A stretch of 63,233 bases of DNA from Providencia rustigianii DSM 4541 (GCF_000156395.1 NZ_GG703823.1:2637-65869); one strand, 5' to 3'; positions 1 to 10,234 are shown, counted from the stretch's first letter. Numbers and translations: made by a program. Notes: a model not told the origin generated them from the sequence alone.

Positions 1-59
1 ATTTCTTTTGGAAATCGACTCAGTTTTTATCAACTTAGGTCGTTGTCGCGAGGTGGCGT

Positions 60-207
60 ATATTACGCTTTCCTCAGTGAGAGTCAAGCATTTTTTTGCT
101 TAATCTTTTCAGATTCTCTCGCTGCCGGTTCAGTGTCCATCGCGCTTTGCGTTGGCTTGTTCCCGGTCAGTGGATGCGCATTATAGGGAGTCAGAAAAAT
201 CTGGCAA
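60..207 (-). promoter_or_regulatory. Tandem rRNA operon promoters P1 and P2 (leftward)
   Basis: Read on the minus strand, P1 has -35 TTGCCA (202-207), a 16-base spacer and -10 TATAAT (180-185), followed by the GC-rich start region typical of rrn P1. P2 has -35 TTGACT (82-87), a 16-base spacer and -10 TAATAT (60-65). An A/T-rich stretch upstream of P1 (about 208-240) fits an UP element. The position just beyond murI matches btuB-murI-rrsB in E. coli, so a 16S rRNA gene should begin to the left of the window. The rRNA itself is not in view. Confidence 0.9.
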
Positions 208-258
208 CCCTTTTTTTAAAGTTTTTTTCTGATTGGTCACACATCCATCAAATTCGAC

Positions 259-1134
259 TTAAATAGCTAGTTTTTTCAGCGATTTAAAGCCCTCAGACTC
301 CAAAACTGGGCGTAATTCCTGTAAAGCGTCATTCATTAGCATGCAATATGCAAAGTCTTCTTCATTGGAATTAGCGATTTCAGCCTGATTATTGATCAGC
401 CAAACCGTTCTTCTCGCAATGGCAGCTCCTGAATCAATAAATCGAGTGCCGTTTGGAAGTACTTTTTCGAGCTCTTCTACTATAAGAGGGAAATGGGTAC
501 ATCCAAGGATCACAGTATCAGGTGCTTCTTTCATTTTGATCCACGGTCTTATCGCTTGAGCAACTTCATCTAATGGCAACGTTTCACCATGTAATTTTCT
601 TTCGGCTAACTGCACTAACTCTGCTGAGCCTAATAAAATGACTTTGCAGTCTGTTGCAAAACGCTCAATCAGCTCTTTAGTGTATTCTCGATTAACAGTG
701 CCTTTTGTCGCTAATAATCCCACGATACCATTACGAGTTAGTTTGGTTGCGGGCTTAATCGCCGGAACAACCCCAACAATCGGAAATGTAAAGTGCGCGC
801 GGAGGTTAGGTAGGCTCACCGTGCTTGCTGTATTACACGCAATGACGGCGATTGTTAGCGGATGTTTTTTAGCAACGGCATTAACAATTTGATAAACCCG
901 CTCAATAATAAACTCTTCCGTTTTTTCACCATAAGGGAAGGCTTCATTATCAAATGCATATATATAGTGTGCATTTGGGAGCATTTTTTTAACTTCACGG
1001 TAGACAGATAACCCGCCCACTCCGGAGTCAAACACCAGAATGGTCGGGCGAACAGATAGGTCGTTCTTAGAAGTTGTAGCTTCCTGTGAGGAAATATTCT
1101 CTTCCAGCGGTGCGATAACCATACGCGCTCTCAT
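259..1134 (-). CDS. murI: Glutamate racemase MurI
   Basis: Cofactor-independent racemase that makes D-glutamate for peptidoglycan in the cytoplasm. The 291-residue product carries the FDSGVGG motif near residue 35 and the two catalytic cysteine motifs ACNTAS (C100) and GCTHFP (C212). The length is close to the usual 285 residues. The N-terminal ~25 residues are poorly conserved, so the start is less certain; an ATG four codons inside is an alternative. The first 68 bases overlap the 3' end of btuB, as in E. coli where these genes also overlap, which suggests co-transcription. The rRNA promoters begin just downstream of its stop. Confidence 0.96.
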   Translation of the reverse strand: MRARMVIAPLEENISSQEATTSKNDLSVRPTILVFDSGVGGLSVYREVKKMLPNAHYIYAFDNEAFPYGEKTEEFIIERVYQIVNAVAKKHPLTIAVIACNTASTVSLPNLRAHFTFPIVGVVPAIKPATKLTRNGIVGLLATKGTVNREYTKELIERFATDCKVILLGSAELVQLAERKLHGETLPLDEVAQAIRPWIKMKEAPDTVILGCTHFPLIVEELEKVLPNGTRFIDSGAAIARRTVWLINNQAEIANSNEEDFAYCMLMNDALQELRPVLESEGFKSLKKLAI

Positions 1135-2959
1135 AGTCTTTATCGAACATATTAGCTATTTTACCACGAATTGTGAGATGTGAAGTGATTGGATATGCAG
1201 CAGTGATATCCCAAAGGCTAACGCCACCTACTTTAGTGCGTAGCCCATTCCCCATTTTATCGTAACGAGTACCTATATATTGATAAGTGAGCCCCATATC
1301 TAAATTATACACAGTCCAATCAAGTTGATATTTTACTTGTTGTTTCGCTCTTCTCAGTAAAACCTCATCTTTTTCTTTATCTCTTGGGTCGGTATATTGA
1401 TAAGTTATTTGGTGATGGAATATTCCTGTATTAACCTCGCCAACCCATTCAAGACCTTTAATTTCTGCTTTACCAATATTTTCATAAGTACTAATTGGAT
1501 TACCATATTTATAGTCAATCAAATTATTAATATCATTATGATATGTGTTTAATTGCCAAAATAATGGGCCAGTTTTACCTTCAATCCCAATTTCCCATTG
1601 TTTACTTTCTTCCGGTTTTAAATTTGGATTACCTTTTGTTGTTCCCCAATCAGATGATGAATATGCATATAATTGGCTCAAATTAGGAGCTTTATATGCC
1701 GTCGCATAAGAACCAACAAGTTTATAGCCTTCATAAAATTCCCAGCTTAATCCTGATTGCCACGTTGTATGCCAATTAAATTCTGAATGATGATCTGAGC
1801 GAACCGCAGCTTCAGCCACAACTGAATCGATAAGTGCATACTGACCTGTTAAATAAACTCCGGTATTATTTAACGTTTGTTTTTCACTTATCATTGTATA
1901 GCCACTTGGCTCAATGCTCTGATGTTGATAATCAATGCCAGCGCTAATATTACCTTTTTCTAGCCGGTAGCTATTACCCCATTGGAGATTGTATTGCTTC
2001 GATTCATCTAAATTCGAAAATTTTGCATACTGCCCATATTTTGGGTCATAGTTATAATCTTTTGTTGTACCGTAGCTGCCCATCAACATCGTTGAATATT
2101 TATCATTATGATATTTCAAGCCAGTTTCATAGGTACGGCTATATAACTTACGAGTATCAACTTGAGAATCCGCATATTTATCATAATAAGCGTCATAATC
2201 GGTTCTATTGTCATACCCATAGGCTCTCGCATAAGCAATGATGTCAGATGAAAACTGATGCTCAACACCCAACCATAATGACTTACTCAAAAATCCATCT
2301 TTATCTGGCTGTACCCTATCACCACTAAATCCCCTCGCCTCCACATCAAACCCCGTTGTATGTGTATAAGCTGCCGCCCCTGTTACCGTTGTATTCTCAC
2401 CAATTTTTTGCTGTGTTGAACCGTTATAGTTTTGATATCCATAAGAACCGATACCCGCATTCAATGTTGTCCCATCGTTATCACGACGAGTAATAATATT
2501 GATAACACCACCAATAGCATCCGAACCGTAGACCGCAGATCGCGCGCCACGAATATATTCAATGCGCTGAACCAACGAGATCGGAATTTGGCTCATATCA
2601 GAAGAACCGGAAATTCCCGCTTGATTTAAACGAACACCATCAATCAAGACCAAAACATGACGAGATTCAGTTCCTCTAATAAAGAGGGAACTTAATTGCC
2701 CCATTCCACCACTCTGAGCAACGTCCACGCCCGGTAACCGCCTTAATACATCAATCACTGAATTTGATTGCCAATGATCAATATCTTCACGAGTCACAAC
2801 GGTAACAGGTGCTAATATAGAAGAAAGGGGTTGTTCGAAACGATTGGCAGATACCACCATTTCATCAGAAGAGTTTGAATTCGCACTTGCCAAAGAGGAA
2901 ATACCACACAACACTGTCAGAGTTACCACCGAAAGCGGTAGCGACTTATTATTATTCAT
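1067..2959 (-). CDS. btuB: TonB-dependent vitamin B12 receptor BtuB
   Basis: Outer-membrane 22-stranded barrel that imports cobalamin using TonB energy. The 630-residue product has a Sec signal peptide (cleavage near ASA-NS at about 26-27), a TonB box-like segment (EMVVSANRF, about 33-41), a plug domain with the motifs [15 protein letters not shown] and [16 protein letters not shown], and an aromatic C-terminal strand ending in YNF. It is slightly longer than the E. coli protein (614). The ribosome site upstream of ATG 2959 is weak (GAG, then an A-run). murI overlaps its end. No cobalamin riboswitch was recognised upstream, although a 9-bp hairpin lies in the leader. Confidence 0.95.
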   Translation of the reverse strand: MNNNKSLPLSVVTLTVLCGISSLASANSNSSDEMVVSANRFEQPLSSILAPVTVVTREDIDHWQSNSVIDVLRRLPGVDVAQSGGMGQLSSLFIRGTESRHVLVLIDGVRLNQAGISGSSDMSQIPISLVQRIEYIRGARSAVYGSDAIGGVINIITRRDNDGTTLNAGIGSYGYQNYNGSTQQKIGENTTVTGAAAYTHTTGFDVEARGFSGDRVQPDKDGFLSKSLWLGVEHQFSSDIIAYARAYGYDNRTDYDAYYDKYADSQVDTRKLYSRTYETGLKYHNDKYSTMLMGSYGTTKDYNYDPKYGQYAKFSNLDESKQYNLQWGNSYRLEKGNISAGIDYQHQSIEPSGYTMISEKQTLNNTGVYLTGQYALIDSVVAEAAVRSDHHSEFNWHTTWQSGLSWEFYEGYKLVGSYATAYKAPNLSQLYAYSSSDWGTTKGNPNLKPEESKQWEIGIEGKTGPLFWQLNTYHNDINNLIDYKYGNPISTYENIGKAEIKGLEWVGEVNTGIFHHQITYQYTDPRDKEKDEVLLRRAKQQVKYQLDWTVYNLDMGLTYQYIGTRYDKMGNGLRTKVGGVSLWDITAAYPITSHLTIRGKIANMFDKDYESAYGYRTAGREYFLTGSYNF

Positions 2960-3001
2960 TTTTTTATACTCGGAAAATCAATAAAATTAAGATTCCGCGA
3001 C

Positions 3002-3032
3002 GTTGAATATAAGGTTCGCGCTAATATTCAAC
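3002..3032 (-). promoter_or_regulatory. Hairpin in the btuB leader
   Basis: Perfect 9-bp inverted repeat, GTTGAATAT (3002-3010) with ATATTCAAC (3024-3032) and a 13-base loop, about 45 bases upstream of the btuB start. It lies within the expected 5' untranslated region. It has no following T-run on the minus strand, so it is not an obvious terminator. Role unknown; the position would suit control of btuB translation or mRNA stability. Confidence 0.5.
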
Positions 3033-3134
3033 AAAGCGATAAGGAGCGTGGTAGGTATCGGACTTATAAAGTGGCAAGTTGAGTTTCTATATATGAAGTA
3101 AAAACGATATATAAAATGACAATTTAACCTGTTA

Positions 3135-3261
3135 TATCCCCTAAATAATTCAAGTGACATGTAGGCAGCAAGCGAAGATATCCCTAGGAGCATACTGAAG
3201 TATGTGACTAGGGTAGCTGAGCGATGCCAACACCCATGTAGCTTGAAGAATGACGGGGATA
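3135..3261. repeat. ERIC (IRU) repeat, full length
   Basis: Exactly 127 bp, the classic ERIC length, with inverted termini TATCCCC (3135-3141) and GGGGATA (3255-3261). It has the characteristic core, a central palindrome around CATACTGAAGTATG, and the outer complementary arms AATTCAAG and CTTGAAGAA. It sits between the divergently oriented btuB and trmA. Related but diverged units form the array at 40961-41351. Confidence 0.88.
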
Positions 3262-3442
3262 CCTTAATTACCGTTGCGCGTCAGTTCTGGACTCTCACCA
3301 AATTCCCTAAAACCACAGCCAATCATCCTAAGTTGAATAGTTGTCAGTGTCTATGAATCGATAATGAAAACTGGACATCTTCGCCACTTGCCCTACAATT
3401 TCGCCCCTGATGTAAATATTGACTGTTTTATGGGGCCATATA

Positions 3443-4540
3443 ATGCAAAACACCTTGCACACCGAAGATTACGAGCTGCAACTTGCAGAAAAAATTAACC
3501 GTCTAAAGAGTTTGATGGCCCCTTATGCTGCGCCTGAACCTGAAGTTTTTTCATCTAGCAAATCCCACTACCGCATGCGTGCAGAGTTTAGAATTTGGCA
3601 TGATGGTGATGATCTCTTCCATATTATGTTTGATAAAGAGACAAAAGAACGTATCCGAATTGAGTCTTTTCCTGTCGCTAGCCAGCTTATCAACGACATG
3701 ATGGTCGAACTTTTACCTTTACTGAAAAAAAGTGAATTATTGCGTCATAAATTATTTCAGATCGACTATTTATCGACTCTAAGTAATAAACTGATTATTT
3801 CCCTGCTTTATCATAAAAAATTAGGGGATGAGTGGATTACTGAAGCTAAGCAATTAAAAGCTGATTTAATCGCAAAAGGTTTTGACGTTCAGGTTATTGG
3901 GCGTGCATCAAAAACAAAAATCATGCTAGACCATGATTATGTGGATGAAATTCTGCCTGTAAATGGCAAAGAGATGATTTACCGCCAAGTAGAGAATAGC
4001 TTCACGCAGCCTAATGCGCAGGTGAATATAAAAATGTTAGAGTGGGCAATTAACGCGACTCAAAACTCTACTGGTGATCTTCTAGAGCTCTATTGTGGAA
4101 ATGGAAATTTCTCTTTAGCACTAGCTCAAAATTTTAATAAAGTTTTAGCCACTGAAATTGCCAAACCATCTGTGCAGGCCGCCCAGTACAATATTGAAGC
4201 AAATAAAATTGATAATGTGCAGATCATCCGAATGTCAGCTGAAGATTTTACTCAAGCGATGAAGGGTGTTCGAGAATTTAGACGGTTAGACGGTATTAAT
4301 TTGGCAGATTACCAATGTAATACTATTTTTGTGGATCCACCTCGTAGTGGTTTAGATGATAAAACAGTACAGTTAGTTCAGGAATATGACCATATTTTAT
4401 ATATTTCCTGTAACCCAGAAACCCTATGTGACAATTTGGCCGAGCTAACTAAAACCCATAAAGTTGAAAAGTTGGCACTGTTTGATCAATTCCCATACAC
4501 CCATCATATGGAAAGTGGTGTATTACTCACTCGACGTTAA
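3443..4540 (+). CDS. trmA: tRNA (uracil-5-)-methyltransferase TrmA
   Basis: SAM-dependent enzyme that makes m5U54 (ribothymidine) in the T-loop of tRNA. The 365-residue product matches E. coli TrmA across its length. It has the SAM-binding motif [13 protein letters not shown] (about 213-225), [10 protein letters not shown], and the catalytic nucleophile in SCNPETLC (C323). The ATG at 3443 ([11 protein letters not shown]) is chosen because it aligns with the family N-terminus; an in-frame start at 3419 would add eight unconserved residues. It is divergent from btuB and followed at once by a terminator, so it is monocistronic. Confidence 0.96.
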   Translation: MQNTLHTEDYELQLAEKINRLKSLMAPYAAPEPEVFSSSKSHYRMRAEFRIWHDGDDLFHIMFDKETKERIRIESFPVASQLINDMMVELLPLLKKSELLRHKLFQIDYLSTLSNKLIISLLYHKKLGDEWITEAKQLKADLIAKGFDVQVIGRASKTKIMLDHDYVDEILPVNGKEMIYRQVENSFTQPNAQVNIKMLEWAINATQNSTGDLLELYCGNGNFSLALAQNFNKVLATEIAKPSVQAAQYNIEANKIDNVQIIRMSAEDFTQAMKGVREFRRLDGINLADYQCNTIFVDPPRSGLDDKTVQLVQEYDHILYISCNPETLCDNLAELTKTHKVEKLALFDQFPYTHHMESGVLLTRR

Positions 4541-4551
4541 GTCACGTCCAT

Positions 4552-4592
4552 AAAAAAACACCGGATTCTAGCTGAGAATACGGTGTTTTTTA
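4552..4592. terminator. Bidirectional terminator between trmA and yijD
   Basis: Stem CACCG (4559-4563) with CGGTG (4581-4585), extended by an A-run on the left pairing with a T-run on the right. The symmetric A/T flanks let it work for rightward trmA and leftward fabR-yijD transcripts. Confidence 0.82.
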
Positions 4593-4611
4593 TTTCTAAC
4601 CCACGGAATAA

Positions 4612-5001
4612 TTAGTGGTCAGTTTCTTCTTCTAATTCAATTTGCTGTTGCTCTCTTTTACGAGCCTTCCAACTGGTATACATCCACAGTGCAATAATAA
4701 CGATAACAGTAGCAGGAATAAAATTAGAACCCACTTCAGGATGTTGGACTCGTAAAATTGCCGCGTAACCAAACATACCTAAAAAAAGGCTACCCGCGAC
4801 AAATTTTGGCAACCCCATCGGCATTGCATGATGTAAATAACGCTGGTGTAAACAATAAACAGCTAAAATTAAAGCAATAATAGGGAAAATAGAAAATTCA
4901 ACTGAGGAGTTGAACAGCGCAGAGAACGTTCCATGAGTCGATAAGCCAACTACTAGAGACAATAGTAATGTGCTTCTTTCATAATTTTTGTGGTCCGTCA
5001 T
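4612..5001 (-). CDS. yijD: Inner-membrane protein YijD
   Basis: Small integral membrane protein of unknown function, 129 residues against 119 in E. coli. It has four hydrophobic segments (about 10-30, 35-50, 66-84 and 93-110) and the conserved stretch YCLHQRYL in the second loop. A good ribosome site (GGAG) precedes ATG 5001. The gene starts 13 bases downstream of the fabR stop, so the two form an operon, as in E. coli. The acidic tail (ELEEETDH) is longer than in E. coli. Family assignment is firm; function is not known. Confidence 0.9.
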   Translation of the reverse strand: MTDHKNYERSTLLLSLVVGLSTHGTFSALFNSSVEFSIFPIIALILAVYCLHQRYLHHAMPMGLPKFVAGSLFLGMFGYAAILRVQHPEVGSNFIPATVIVIIALWMYTSWKARKREQQQIELEEETDH

Positions 5002-5014
5002 TGTGTCTCCTTTA

Positions 5015-5671
5015 CTATTTGTTTAAATCAGGGTCTGTTTCATTCTGTTTTTCTTGTTCACGGCGATACCAGTAATAAGCGCCTTTAGCTATCATTCGTA
5101 GCTGTAATACCAACCGCTCTTCGAGATGACGACGTTTGTCTTCATCAATATCCAGTGCTTCAGCACCCGCACTAAATACAATAGTCACCATCGCCTCGGC
5201 TTGCATTTCCGTAAAATAACGGGGCATACGATTTTCTAGTTCAAGATAATCTGCTAATTCTGCAATAAAATGCTGGATTTCCCGCGCCACTGCAGCACGA
5301 AACTCAGCAGAGGTTCCTGAGCGCTCACGCAATAATAACCTAAACGCATTAGGGTTATTACCAATAAACTCCATAAAAGTGGAGACTGATGTACGGATCA
5401 CACTCCCGCCTTTTGCGATACGCTGCCGCGCTTGTCGCATTAATTGGCGTAGCATCAGACCACTTTCATCAACCATGGTCAGCCCGAGTTCATCTACATC
5501 TTTGAAATGACGATAAAACGAAGTTGGTGCGATACCTGCCTCACGAGCTACTTCACGTAAGCTGAGACTAGTAAAACTACGCTCTGCACTTAATTGGCTA
5601 AATGCCGCTTCGACCAGCGAACGACGAGTTTTTTCTTTTTGTTTTGCTCTAACGCCAATAGTGTTGCTCAC
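5015..5671 (-). CDS. fabR: TetR-family repressor FabR of unsaturated fatty acid synthesis
   Basis: Represses fabA and fabB according to the saturated/unsaturated acyl balance. The 218-residue product is very close to E. coli FabR. It has an N-terminal TetR helix-turn-helix (about 15-60, with the motif [14 protein letters not shown]) and an all-helical ligand domain. The start is GTG at 5671 with an AGGAA ribosome site; translation could in principle begin a few residues later, near GVRAKQ, where the E. coli product is often said to begin. It is divergent from sthA and co-directional with yijD. Confidence 0.94.
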   Translation of the reverse strand: MSNTIGVRAKQKEKTRRSLVEAAFSQLSAERSFTSLSLREVAREAGIAPTSFYRHFKDVDELGLTMVDESGLMLRQLMRQARQRIAKGGSVIRTSVSTFMEFIGNNPNAFRLLLRERSGTSAEFRAAVAREIQHFIAELADYLELENRMPRYFTEMQAEAMVTIVFSAGAEALDIDEDKRRHLEERLVLQLRMIAKGAYYWYRREQEKQNETDPDLNK

Positions 5672-6007
5672 GATATTCCTAATTTCTATGCAATTAAACG
5701 TCGTTAATATATCAAAATATAACTTTCCAACGCGCCCATACCTTAAGCATACCTGAAATTTATTAATCTAGTTCAATGAAAAAATGACTCTATCTGCAAT
5801 TTAACTATTTTCAGAATTTCACCCAACTCATTTTTTCTACGCTGTGTCTTTTATCGACTTTTTTTCTATAAACTTTTTATATACTTTGCTCGCTTTGATT
5901 TTCATCTGCTTTCTTTACTTATTTGTCTTTAGGATTTCGAATTGAGACAAGATGGCAAACGAATGTTACTATCACAACGTCCCTAGAATTAAAACAGGTC
6001 TTACCTC
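5672..6007. other. fabR-sthA intergenic region
   Basis: 336 bases, AT-rich, with no supported gene. It must hold the divergent promoters of fabR and sthA. Several A/T hexamers could serve as -10 elements, but no operator could be assigned. Confidence 0.5.
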
Positions 6008-7405
6008 ATGCAACATACCCATTTTGATGCAATTGTCATTGGTTCAGGTCCTGGTGGTGAAGGTGCCGCTATGGGGCTGGTCAAACAAGGAAAAAACGTT
6101 GCTGTTATAGAACGTTATAACAGTGTCGGCGGTGGCTGTACCCACTGGGGAACCATTCCCTCTAAAGCCCTTCGTCATGCTGTCAGTAGAATTATCGAAT
6201 TCAACCAAAACCCACTTTATAGTGATAATTCCCGCAGTTTACGCTCCTCATTTTCTGAAATTCTCAAACATGCCGAAACCGTTATTAGTCAGCAAACACG
6301 CATGCGTGAAGGCTTCTATGAACGCAATGGTTGCCAGATGTTTTCTGGTGAAGCAACGTTTGTTGATGATCAGCATGTTAGTGTTCGCTATGCTGATGGA
6401 AGTTGTGATGTGCTGAGTGCTGATAAAATTATTATCGCCACAGGCTCCCGCCCTTATTGCCCTTCAGATGTCGACTTTACCCATTCCCGAATTTATAACA
6501 GTGATACAATTCTTAACCTGTCACATGAACCTCGCCATGTCATTATCTACGGTGCTGGTGTGATCGGTTGCGAATACGCATCTATATTTCGAGGATTAGG
6601 CGTCAAAGTTGATTTAATCAATACCCGAGATCATTTATTGGCATTCCTTGATCAGGAAATGTCAGATGCACTGTCTTACCATTTTTGGAATAGCGGCGTA
6701 GTTATTCGCCATAATGAAGAATATGAAAAGATTGAAGGCTTAGATGATGGAGTCATTGTTCATCTGAAATCAGGTAAAAAAGTTAAAGCGGATTGCCTGC
6801 TATTTGCCAACGGACGTACTGGTAATACCGATAATATTGGATTAGCAAATGTAGGTATTGATGCTGATGGTCGGGGCTTAGTAAAAGTTGACCATGCGTA
6901 TCGTACCAGTAATGAGCATATTTACGCAGTCGGTGATGTTATTGGTTACCCAAGTCTAGCCTCTGCAGCTTATGACCAAGGACGTATTGCAGCTCGAGCA
7001 ATCACTTCTGGTTTAGGTAATGCCCATTTAGTTGAAAATATTCCGACCGGTATTTATACCATCCCTGAAATCAGCTCTGTCGGTAAAACAGAACAAGAAT
7101 TGACAGCGATGAAAATACCGTATGAAGTGGGTCGTGCTCAATTTAAACATTTAGCACGTGCACAGATTGCAGGAATGAATGTGGGTAGTTTGAAGATCCT
7201 CTTCCACAGAGAAACGCTTCAAATTCTAGGTATTCACTGTTTTGGTGAGAGGGCGGCTGAAATTATTCATATCGGTCAAGCTATCATGGAACAGAAAGGT
7301 GAAGGTAATACCATCGAGTACTTTATCAATACCACATTTAATTACCCAACTATGGCAGAAGCCTTCCGCGTTGCCGCATTAAATGGTCTCAATCGACTAT
7401 TTTAA
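6008..7405 (+). CDS. sthA: Soluble pyridine nucleotide transhydrogenase SthA
   Basis: Cytoplasmic FAD flavoprotein that moves hydride between NADPH and NAD+, mainly re-oxidising excess NADPH. The 465-residue product has the N-terminal FAD motif GSGPGGEGA (12-20), the NAD(P) motif [13 protein letters not shown] (about 180-192), ATGSRP, and the second FAD motif IYAVGDV. As expected for SthA rather than lipoamide dehydrogenase, the redox disulfide is broken: [15 protein letters not shown] has Thr in place of the second cysteine. It is convergent with oxyR, as in E. coli. Confidence 0.96.
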   Translation: MQHTHFDAIVIGSGPGGEGAAMGLVKQGKNVAVIERYNSVGGGCTHWGTIPSKALRHAVSRIIEFNQNPLYSDNSRSLRSSFSEILKHAETVISQQTRMREGFYERNGCQMFSGEATFVDDQHVSVRYADGSCDVLSADKIIIATGSRPYCPSDVDFTHSRIYNSDTILNLSHEPRHVIIYGAGVIGCEYASIFRGLGVKVDLINTRDHLLAFLDQEMSDALSYHFWNSGVVIRHNEEYEKIEGLDDGVIVHLKSGKKVKADCLLFANGRTGNTDNIGLANVGIDADGRGLVKVDHAYRTSNEHIYAVGDVIGYPSLASAAYDQGRIAARAITSGLGNAHLVENIPTGIYTIPEISSVGKTEQELTAMKIPYEVGRAQFKHLARAQIAGMNVGSLKILFHRETLQILGIHCFGERAAEIIHIGQAIMEQKGEGNTIEYFINTTFNYPTMAEAFRVAALNGLNRLF

Positions 7406-7413
7406 TTTCTCAA

Positions 7414-7462
7414 GTGATTGTCTGGTGCACTCAATGGGCTCCAGCAATCACTCTTCGATTTT
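7414..7462. terminator. Terminator between convergent sthA and oxyR
   Basis: GTGATTG (7414-7420) pairs with CAATCAC (7445-7451), continued inward by CTGG (7422-7425) with CCAG (7441-7444) after a one-base bulge. A T-rich tail follows on the plus strand, so it best serves sthA. Confidence 0.7.
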
Positions 7463-7494
7463 TCTTCTTTAATTACTCTCTATTTACTAAATGC

Positions 7495-8400
7495 TTACTT
7501 TTTGTTTTTATAATAATTATCCATTGAATTATAAATAGTTTCAGCTAGCTGCTCATAGCGACCGCGAAGTGGGGAACCTGGGCGATAAACTAAAACAATC
7601 CTACGTTTTGGTTCTGGCTCAATACAGTTCAAGTAACATACCCCATCACGACAAGCTTCATGTGGTACCGCCAAATCAGGTAATAATGTAATCCCGCTAC
7701 CCGCAGCGACCATATTTCTTAGGGTTTCTAAGCTGGTTGCTCTAAAGTGGGTATCTTCCTTCGCCCCGGCTTGGAAACAAAATCCCATTGCTTGGTCACG
7801 TAGACAATGCCCATCTTCTAACATCAATAACTTCTCACCCGCAAGCTCGCTCATTTCAACCGTATCACGATCATGCCATGGATGATTCTCATAGATTGCA
7901 AGCTTCATCGGCTCTTCAAATAATGGAACGGCAATGAATGGTTCCGTTTCTTTTACATCAGCTAAAATCGCACAGTCTAATTTCCCGCTATCTAATTGAG
8001 CAAGTAACTGCTGGGTTTGAGCTTCATGTAAATAAATTTCGAGTTTTGGATGGACACGATGCAGTTCAGGAATAATATGCGGTAATAAATAAGGTGCAAC
8101 CGTTGGAATAAGTCCAATATGCAATGGCCCCGACATACTTTCACCCTGCAACGCAGCCATTTCTTGCAATAATTTTATTTCTCTTAGAATTGTTCGGGCC
8201 TGCTCTACCAGCAATAAACCTTGCTGAGTAAATAGAACTTTTCGGCTTGTTCGCTCTAAAAGCATCACTCCTAATTCTTCTTCTAGCTTACGAATCTGTC
8301 CACTTAATGTAGGTTGACTTACGTGGCAAGAATCCGCAGCGCGTCGAAAATGCTTATGCTCTGCGAGTGCAACTAGATACTCCAGATCACGAATATTCAT
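7495..8400 (-). CDS. oxyR: Hydrogen-peroxide-sensing LysR-type regulator OxyR
   Basis: Activates peroxide defence genes when oxidised. The 301-residue product has the LysR helix-turn-helix at residues 1-60 (FRRAADSCHVSQPTLSGQIR) and a substrate-binding-like domain. The redox cysteines fall exactly at C199 (EDGHC) and C208 (GFC), the pair that forms the regulatory disulfide in E. coli. It is slightly shorter at the C-terminus than the 305-residue E. coli protein. It is convergent with sthA; upstream is a long AT-rich gap in which OxyS was not recognised. Confidence 0.96.
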   Translation of the reverse strand: MNIRDLEYLVALAEHKHFRRAADSCHVSQPTLSGQIRKLEEELGVMLLERTSRKVLFTQQGLLLVEQARTILREIKLLQEMAALQGESMSGPLHIGLIPTVAPYLLPHIIPELHRVHPKLEIYLHEAQTQQLLAQLDSGKLDCAILADVKETEPFIAVPLFEEPMKLAIYENHPWHDRDTVEMSELAGEKLLMLEDGHCLRDQAMGFCFQAGAKEDTHFRATSLETLRNMVAAGSGITLLPDLAVPHEACRDGVCYLNCIEPEPKRRIVLVYRPGSPLRGRYEQLAETIYNSMDNYYKNKK

Positions 8401-8429
8401 CTGTCTTTTTCCTTTCGTTAGCCTTACCT

Positions 8430-8470
8430 ACATAGGTAATACCAATCATTATAATGAAATTATAATGTTT
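8430..8470. promoter_or_regulatory. Possible OxyR autoregulatory site
   Basis: ATAGGTAATACCAAT followed by ATTATAATGAAATTATAAT, about 30-70 bases upstream of the oxyR start, loosely resembles the spaced ATAG/CTAT elements bound by OxyR. The position fits the negative autoregulation known in E. coli. The match is imperfect and the region is AT-rich, so this is tentative. Confidence 0.3.
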
Positions 8471-9832
8471 CATCTATTGATATAATTAATCGAAAAAATT
8501 TGTTTGATTTTTTAGGAATCTTCTCATTAAATATGAAACAGAATGTAATACAAAGAAACCAAATATGTTGCAGGCGACTTCTCGAAAATATCAATTGCCT
8601 ATGAAAATATCAAATTAAACTTAATTTTCGTACATGCCCAATAAAAAAATAACAAACAAGTAAAAATGGGACTAAGAAATTTTAATTATAGATTGTGATA
8701 TTCAATAAGTACCTATGAACTAGTACAAAATGTTAATTTTTTCTGTACAATAACTTTTAAAGTAGCTATCGGTAGAAATAATCATTTAAAATCAAAATAA
8801 GCTTCATAGTTACCATTGAAAAGATAACCAAAGAAACTAACTGCATGTTTTTTATGTAATACTTTTTAATATATTCAAAGTTGAATTATTAATGCTTCAG
8901 GCGAATAATTAGCCCGCTCGAATATGACGCAAAAATGTAATAAACATAAAAATATTAATTTCACTTACAATTTTATGTTCTTGTGCCGCTTGGCTTACTA
9001 AGGAATCTTCAATACATATGATATCGAATATGAAAAACATATTGTTTATCAGAAAAAACGGAATATTTGCACTTAGTAGCTTTAATTCAAAACCATCTAC
9101 CATAACGATGGTAAAAACATAAAACACCTATAAAAATTTGTAATAACAACATTAATATGGAATTTATAACTCTGGTTATATCCGAGATATGGATCTAGAT
9201 GATGATAGTTATGTAATTTCATTATGATAATACTAAATAAACGATCTAAAGAGCATAAGAGATAAAACATCCATTTATGATGAACATGTTTCATTTTGTA
9301 AGTAAGAAAGCATAATTTGTAATATCAATAGATATATAATATTCGATGAATACCCATATAGTAGTATATGTACGTCTCAATATACGCAGTTTTATTTATA
9401 TAAACATAAATCCTATATTAAGTATTCACTATGAATGAAACATTTTGTTATATTTTCTTTCATCACTCACTAATGTTTGTAAAATTTTATATAAAAATAA
9501 ATTAAAAATCCTAGCGAAACACTATCAACTCACTCAACTTTATTTTACGTGTAATGGGTGATTGCAACCAAAAAAAGATATAAAAACTAAAAACAATAAA
9601 ATAAAAAGAATTTAAATTTAAACTAAACGAATTTTTTAGCTTAATAAGCTAAAGTTATTTTGATTGTTAAATTGATTGAGACATATTTAAATTGGCTATA
9701 ACTATTATATTTACACACACTTAACAGAATGTGATTTACACCTTTTGCGAGTTTTTGCACATATAATAGCTTCATTGAAACAACACATATCAAACTTTAC
9801 CTTATTAAATAACTAGGTCTGGAGAATACACC
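8471..9832. other. Long AT-rich gap without a supported gene
   Basis: About 1.36 kb, strongly AT-rich. Two short overlapping minus-strand frames (8909-9127 and 9097-9294) have no ribosome site or recognisable similarity, and their residue composition looks random. Near the right end, TATAAT at 9762-9767 is the best promoter element. A TGTGA half-site (9730-9734) lies upstream of it, but no good -35 or second CRP half-site was found. Confidence 0.5.
9762..9767 (+). promoter_or_regulatory. Candidate -10 element for the small secreted protein cluster
   Basis: A perfect TATAAT lies 65 bases upstream of the first gene of the cluster. There is no good -35 at 16-18 bases; TTTACA (9735-9740) is 21 bases away. 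A TGTGA half-site at 9730-9734 suggests that an activator may be needed. Confidence 0.4.
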
Positions 9833-10165
9833 ATGTTTAAGAAAACTATTATCTCAGCATTATCTTTAGGATTAATGACTGTATCTTTATTATCAACTCC
9901 AGCACATGCAAAAAACAATCAAACAACTGTTAGCTTTAAAGCAGCTATTGTTGTGCCTCCATGCTCTTATAATATTAAAGAGGGAAATGTCGATTTACAA
10001 TGTTTTAATAATGATAGTAATAAAATGAAAACAACATCAATTGATTTTAAAAACCATGCAAAATCCACTGAATGGAAAACATTAGATAATAATCGTGGTA
10101 CATACCAATTGAATTGGACTAATAAAGACAAAGGTTTAGCTATGTTTACCGTTCAACACGTATAG
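9833..10165 (+). CDS. Small secreted pilin-like protein, paralogue 1
   Basis: Function not recognised. The 110-residue product has a clear Sec signal peptide (KK, hydrophobic core, cleavage after AHA at 26) and a mature part of 84 residues. The mature N-terminus, TTVSFKAAIVVPPCSYN, looks like the start of a chaperone-usher pilin: a beta-strand, then a cysteine after a Pro pair. A second cysteine follows only 13 residues later (C44, C57), and the protein ends with an alternating hydrophobic strand (GLAMFTVQHV). It is about half the length of a normal pilin. A good GGAG site precedes the ATG. First of three tandem paralogues; no usher or chaperone gene is nearby. Confidence 0.82.
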   Translation: MFKKTIISALSLGLMTVSLLSTPAHAKNNQTTVSFKAAIVVPPCSYNIKEGNVDLQCFNNDSNKMKTTSIDFKNHAKSTEWKTLDNNRGTYQLNWTNKDKGLAMFTVQHV

Positions 10166-10212
10166 TTTTATATTATTGTTCTAAATTTAACTAAATCATG
10201 AATACACCCTCA

Positions 10213-10234
10213 ACTGATATATTTAAATATCAGT
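10213..10234. other. Intercistronic hairpin between paralogues 1 and 2
   Basis: ACTGATAT (10213-10220) pairs with ATATCAGT (10227-10234) around a 6-base loop. No T-run follows, so it looks more like an mRNA-processing or stability hairpin than a terminator. Its presence suggests that paralogues 1 and 2 may share a transcript. Confidence 0.5.

Noticed and set aside
2987..3193. Open frame across the btuB leader and ERIC
   Set aside because: It is covered by a known repeat and regulatory leader and shows no protein-like composition.
3262..3442. Cobalamin riboswitch between btuB and trmA
   Set aside because: No B12-box-like or GCCACTG-like conserved segments were seen in either direction; a covariance search would be decisive.
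8440..8700. OxyS sRNA divergent from oxyR
   Set aside because: No stretch resembling the E. coli OxyS stems or its GC-rich terminator was found.
8909..9294. Two overlapping short minus-strand frames in the AT-rich gap
   Set aside because: No ribosome site and no similarity; AT-rich DNA gives Phe/Ile/Asn/Lys-rich frames by chance.
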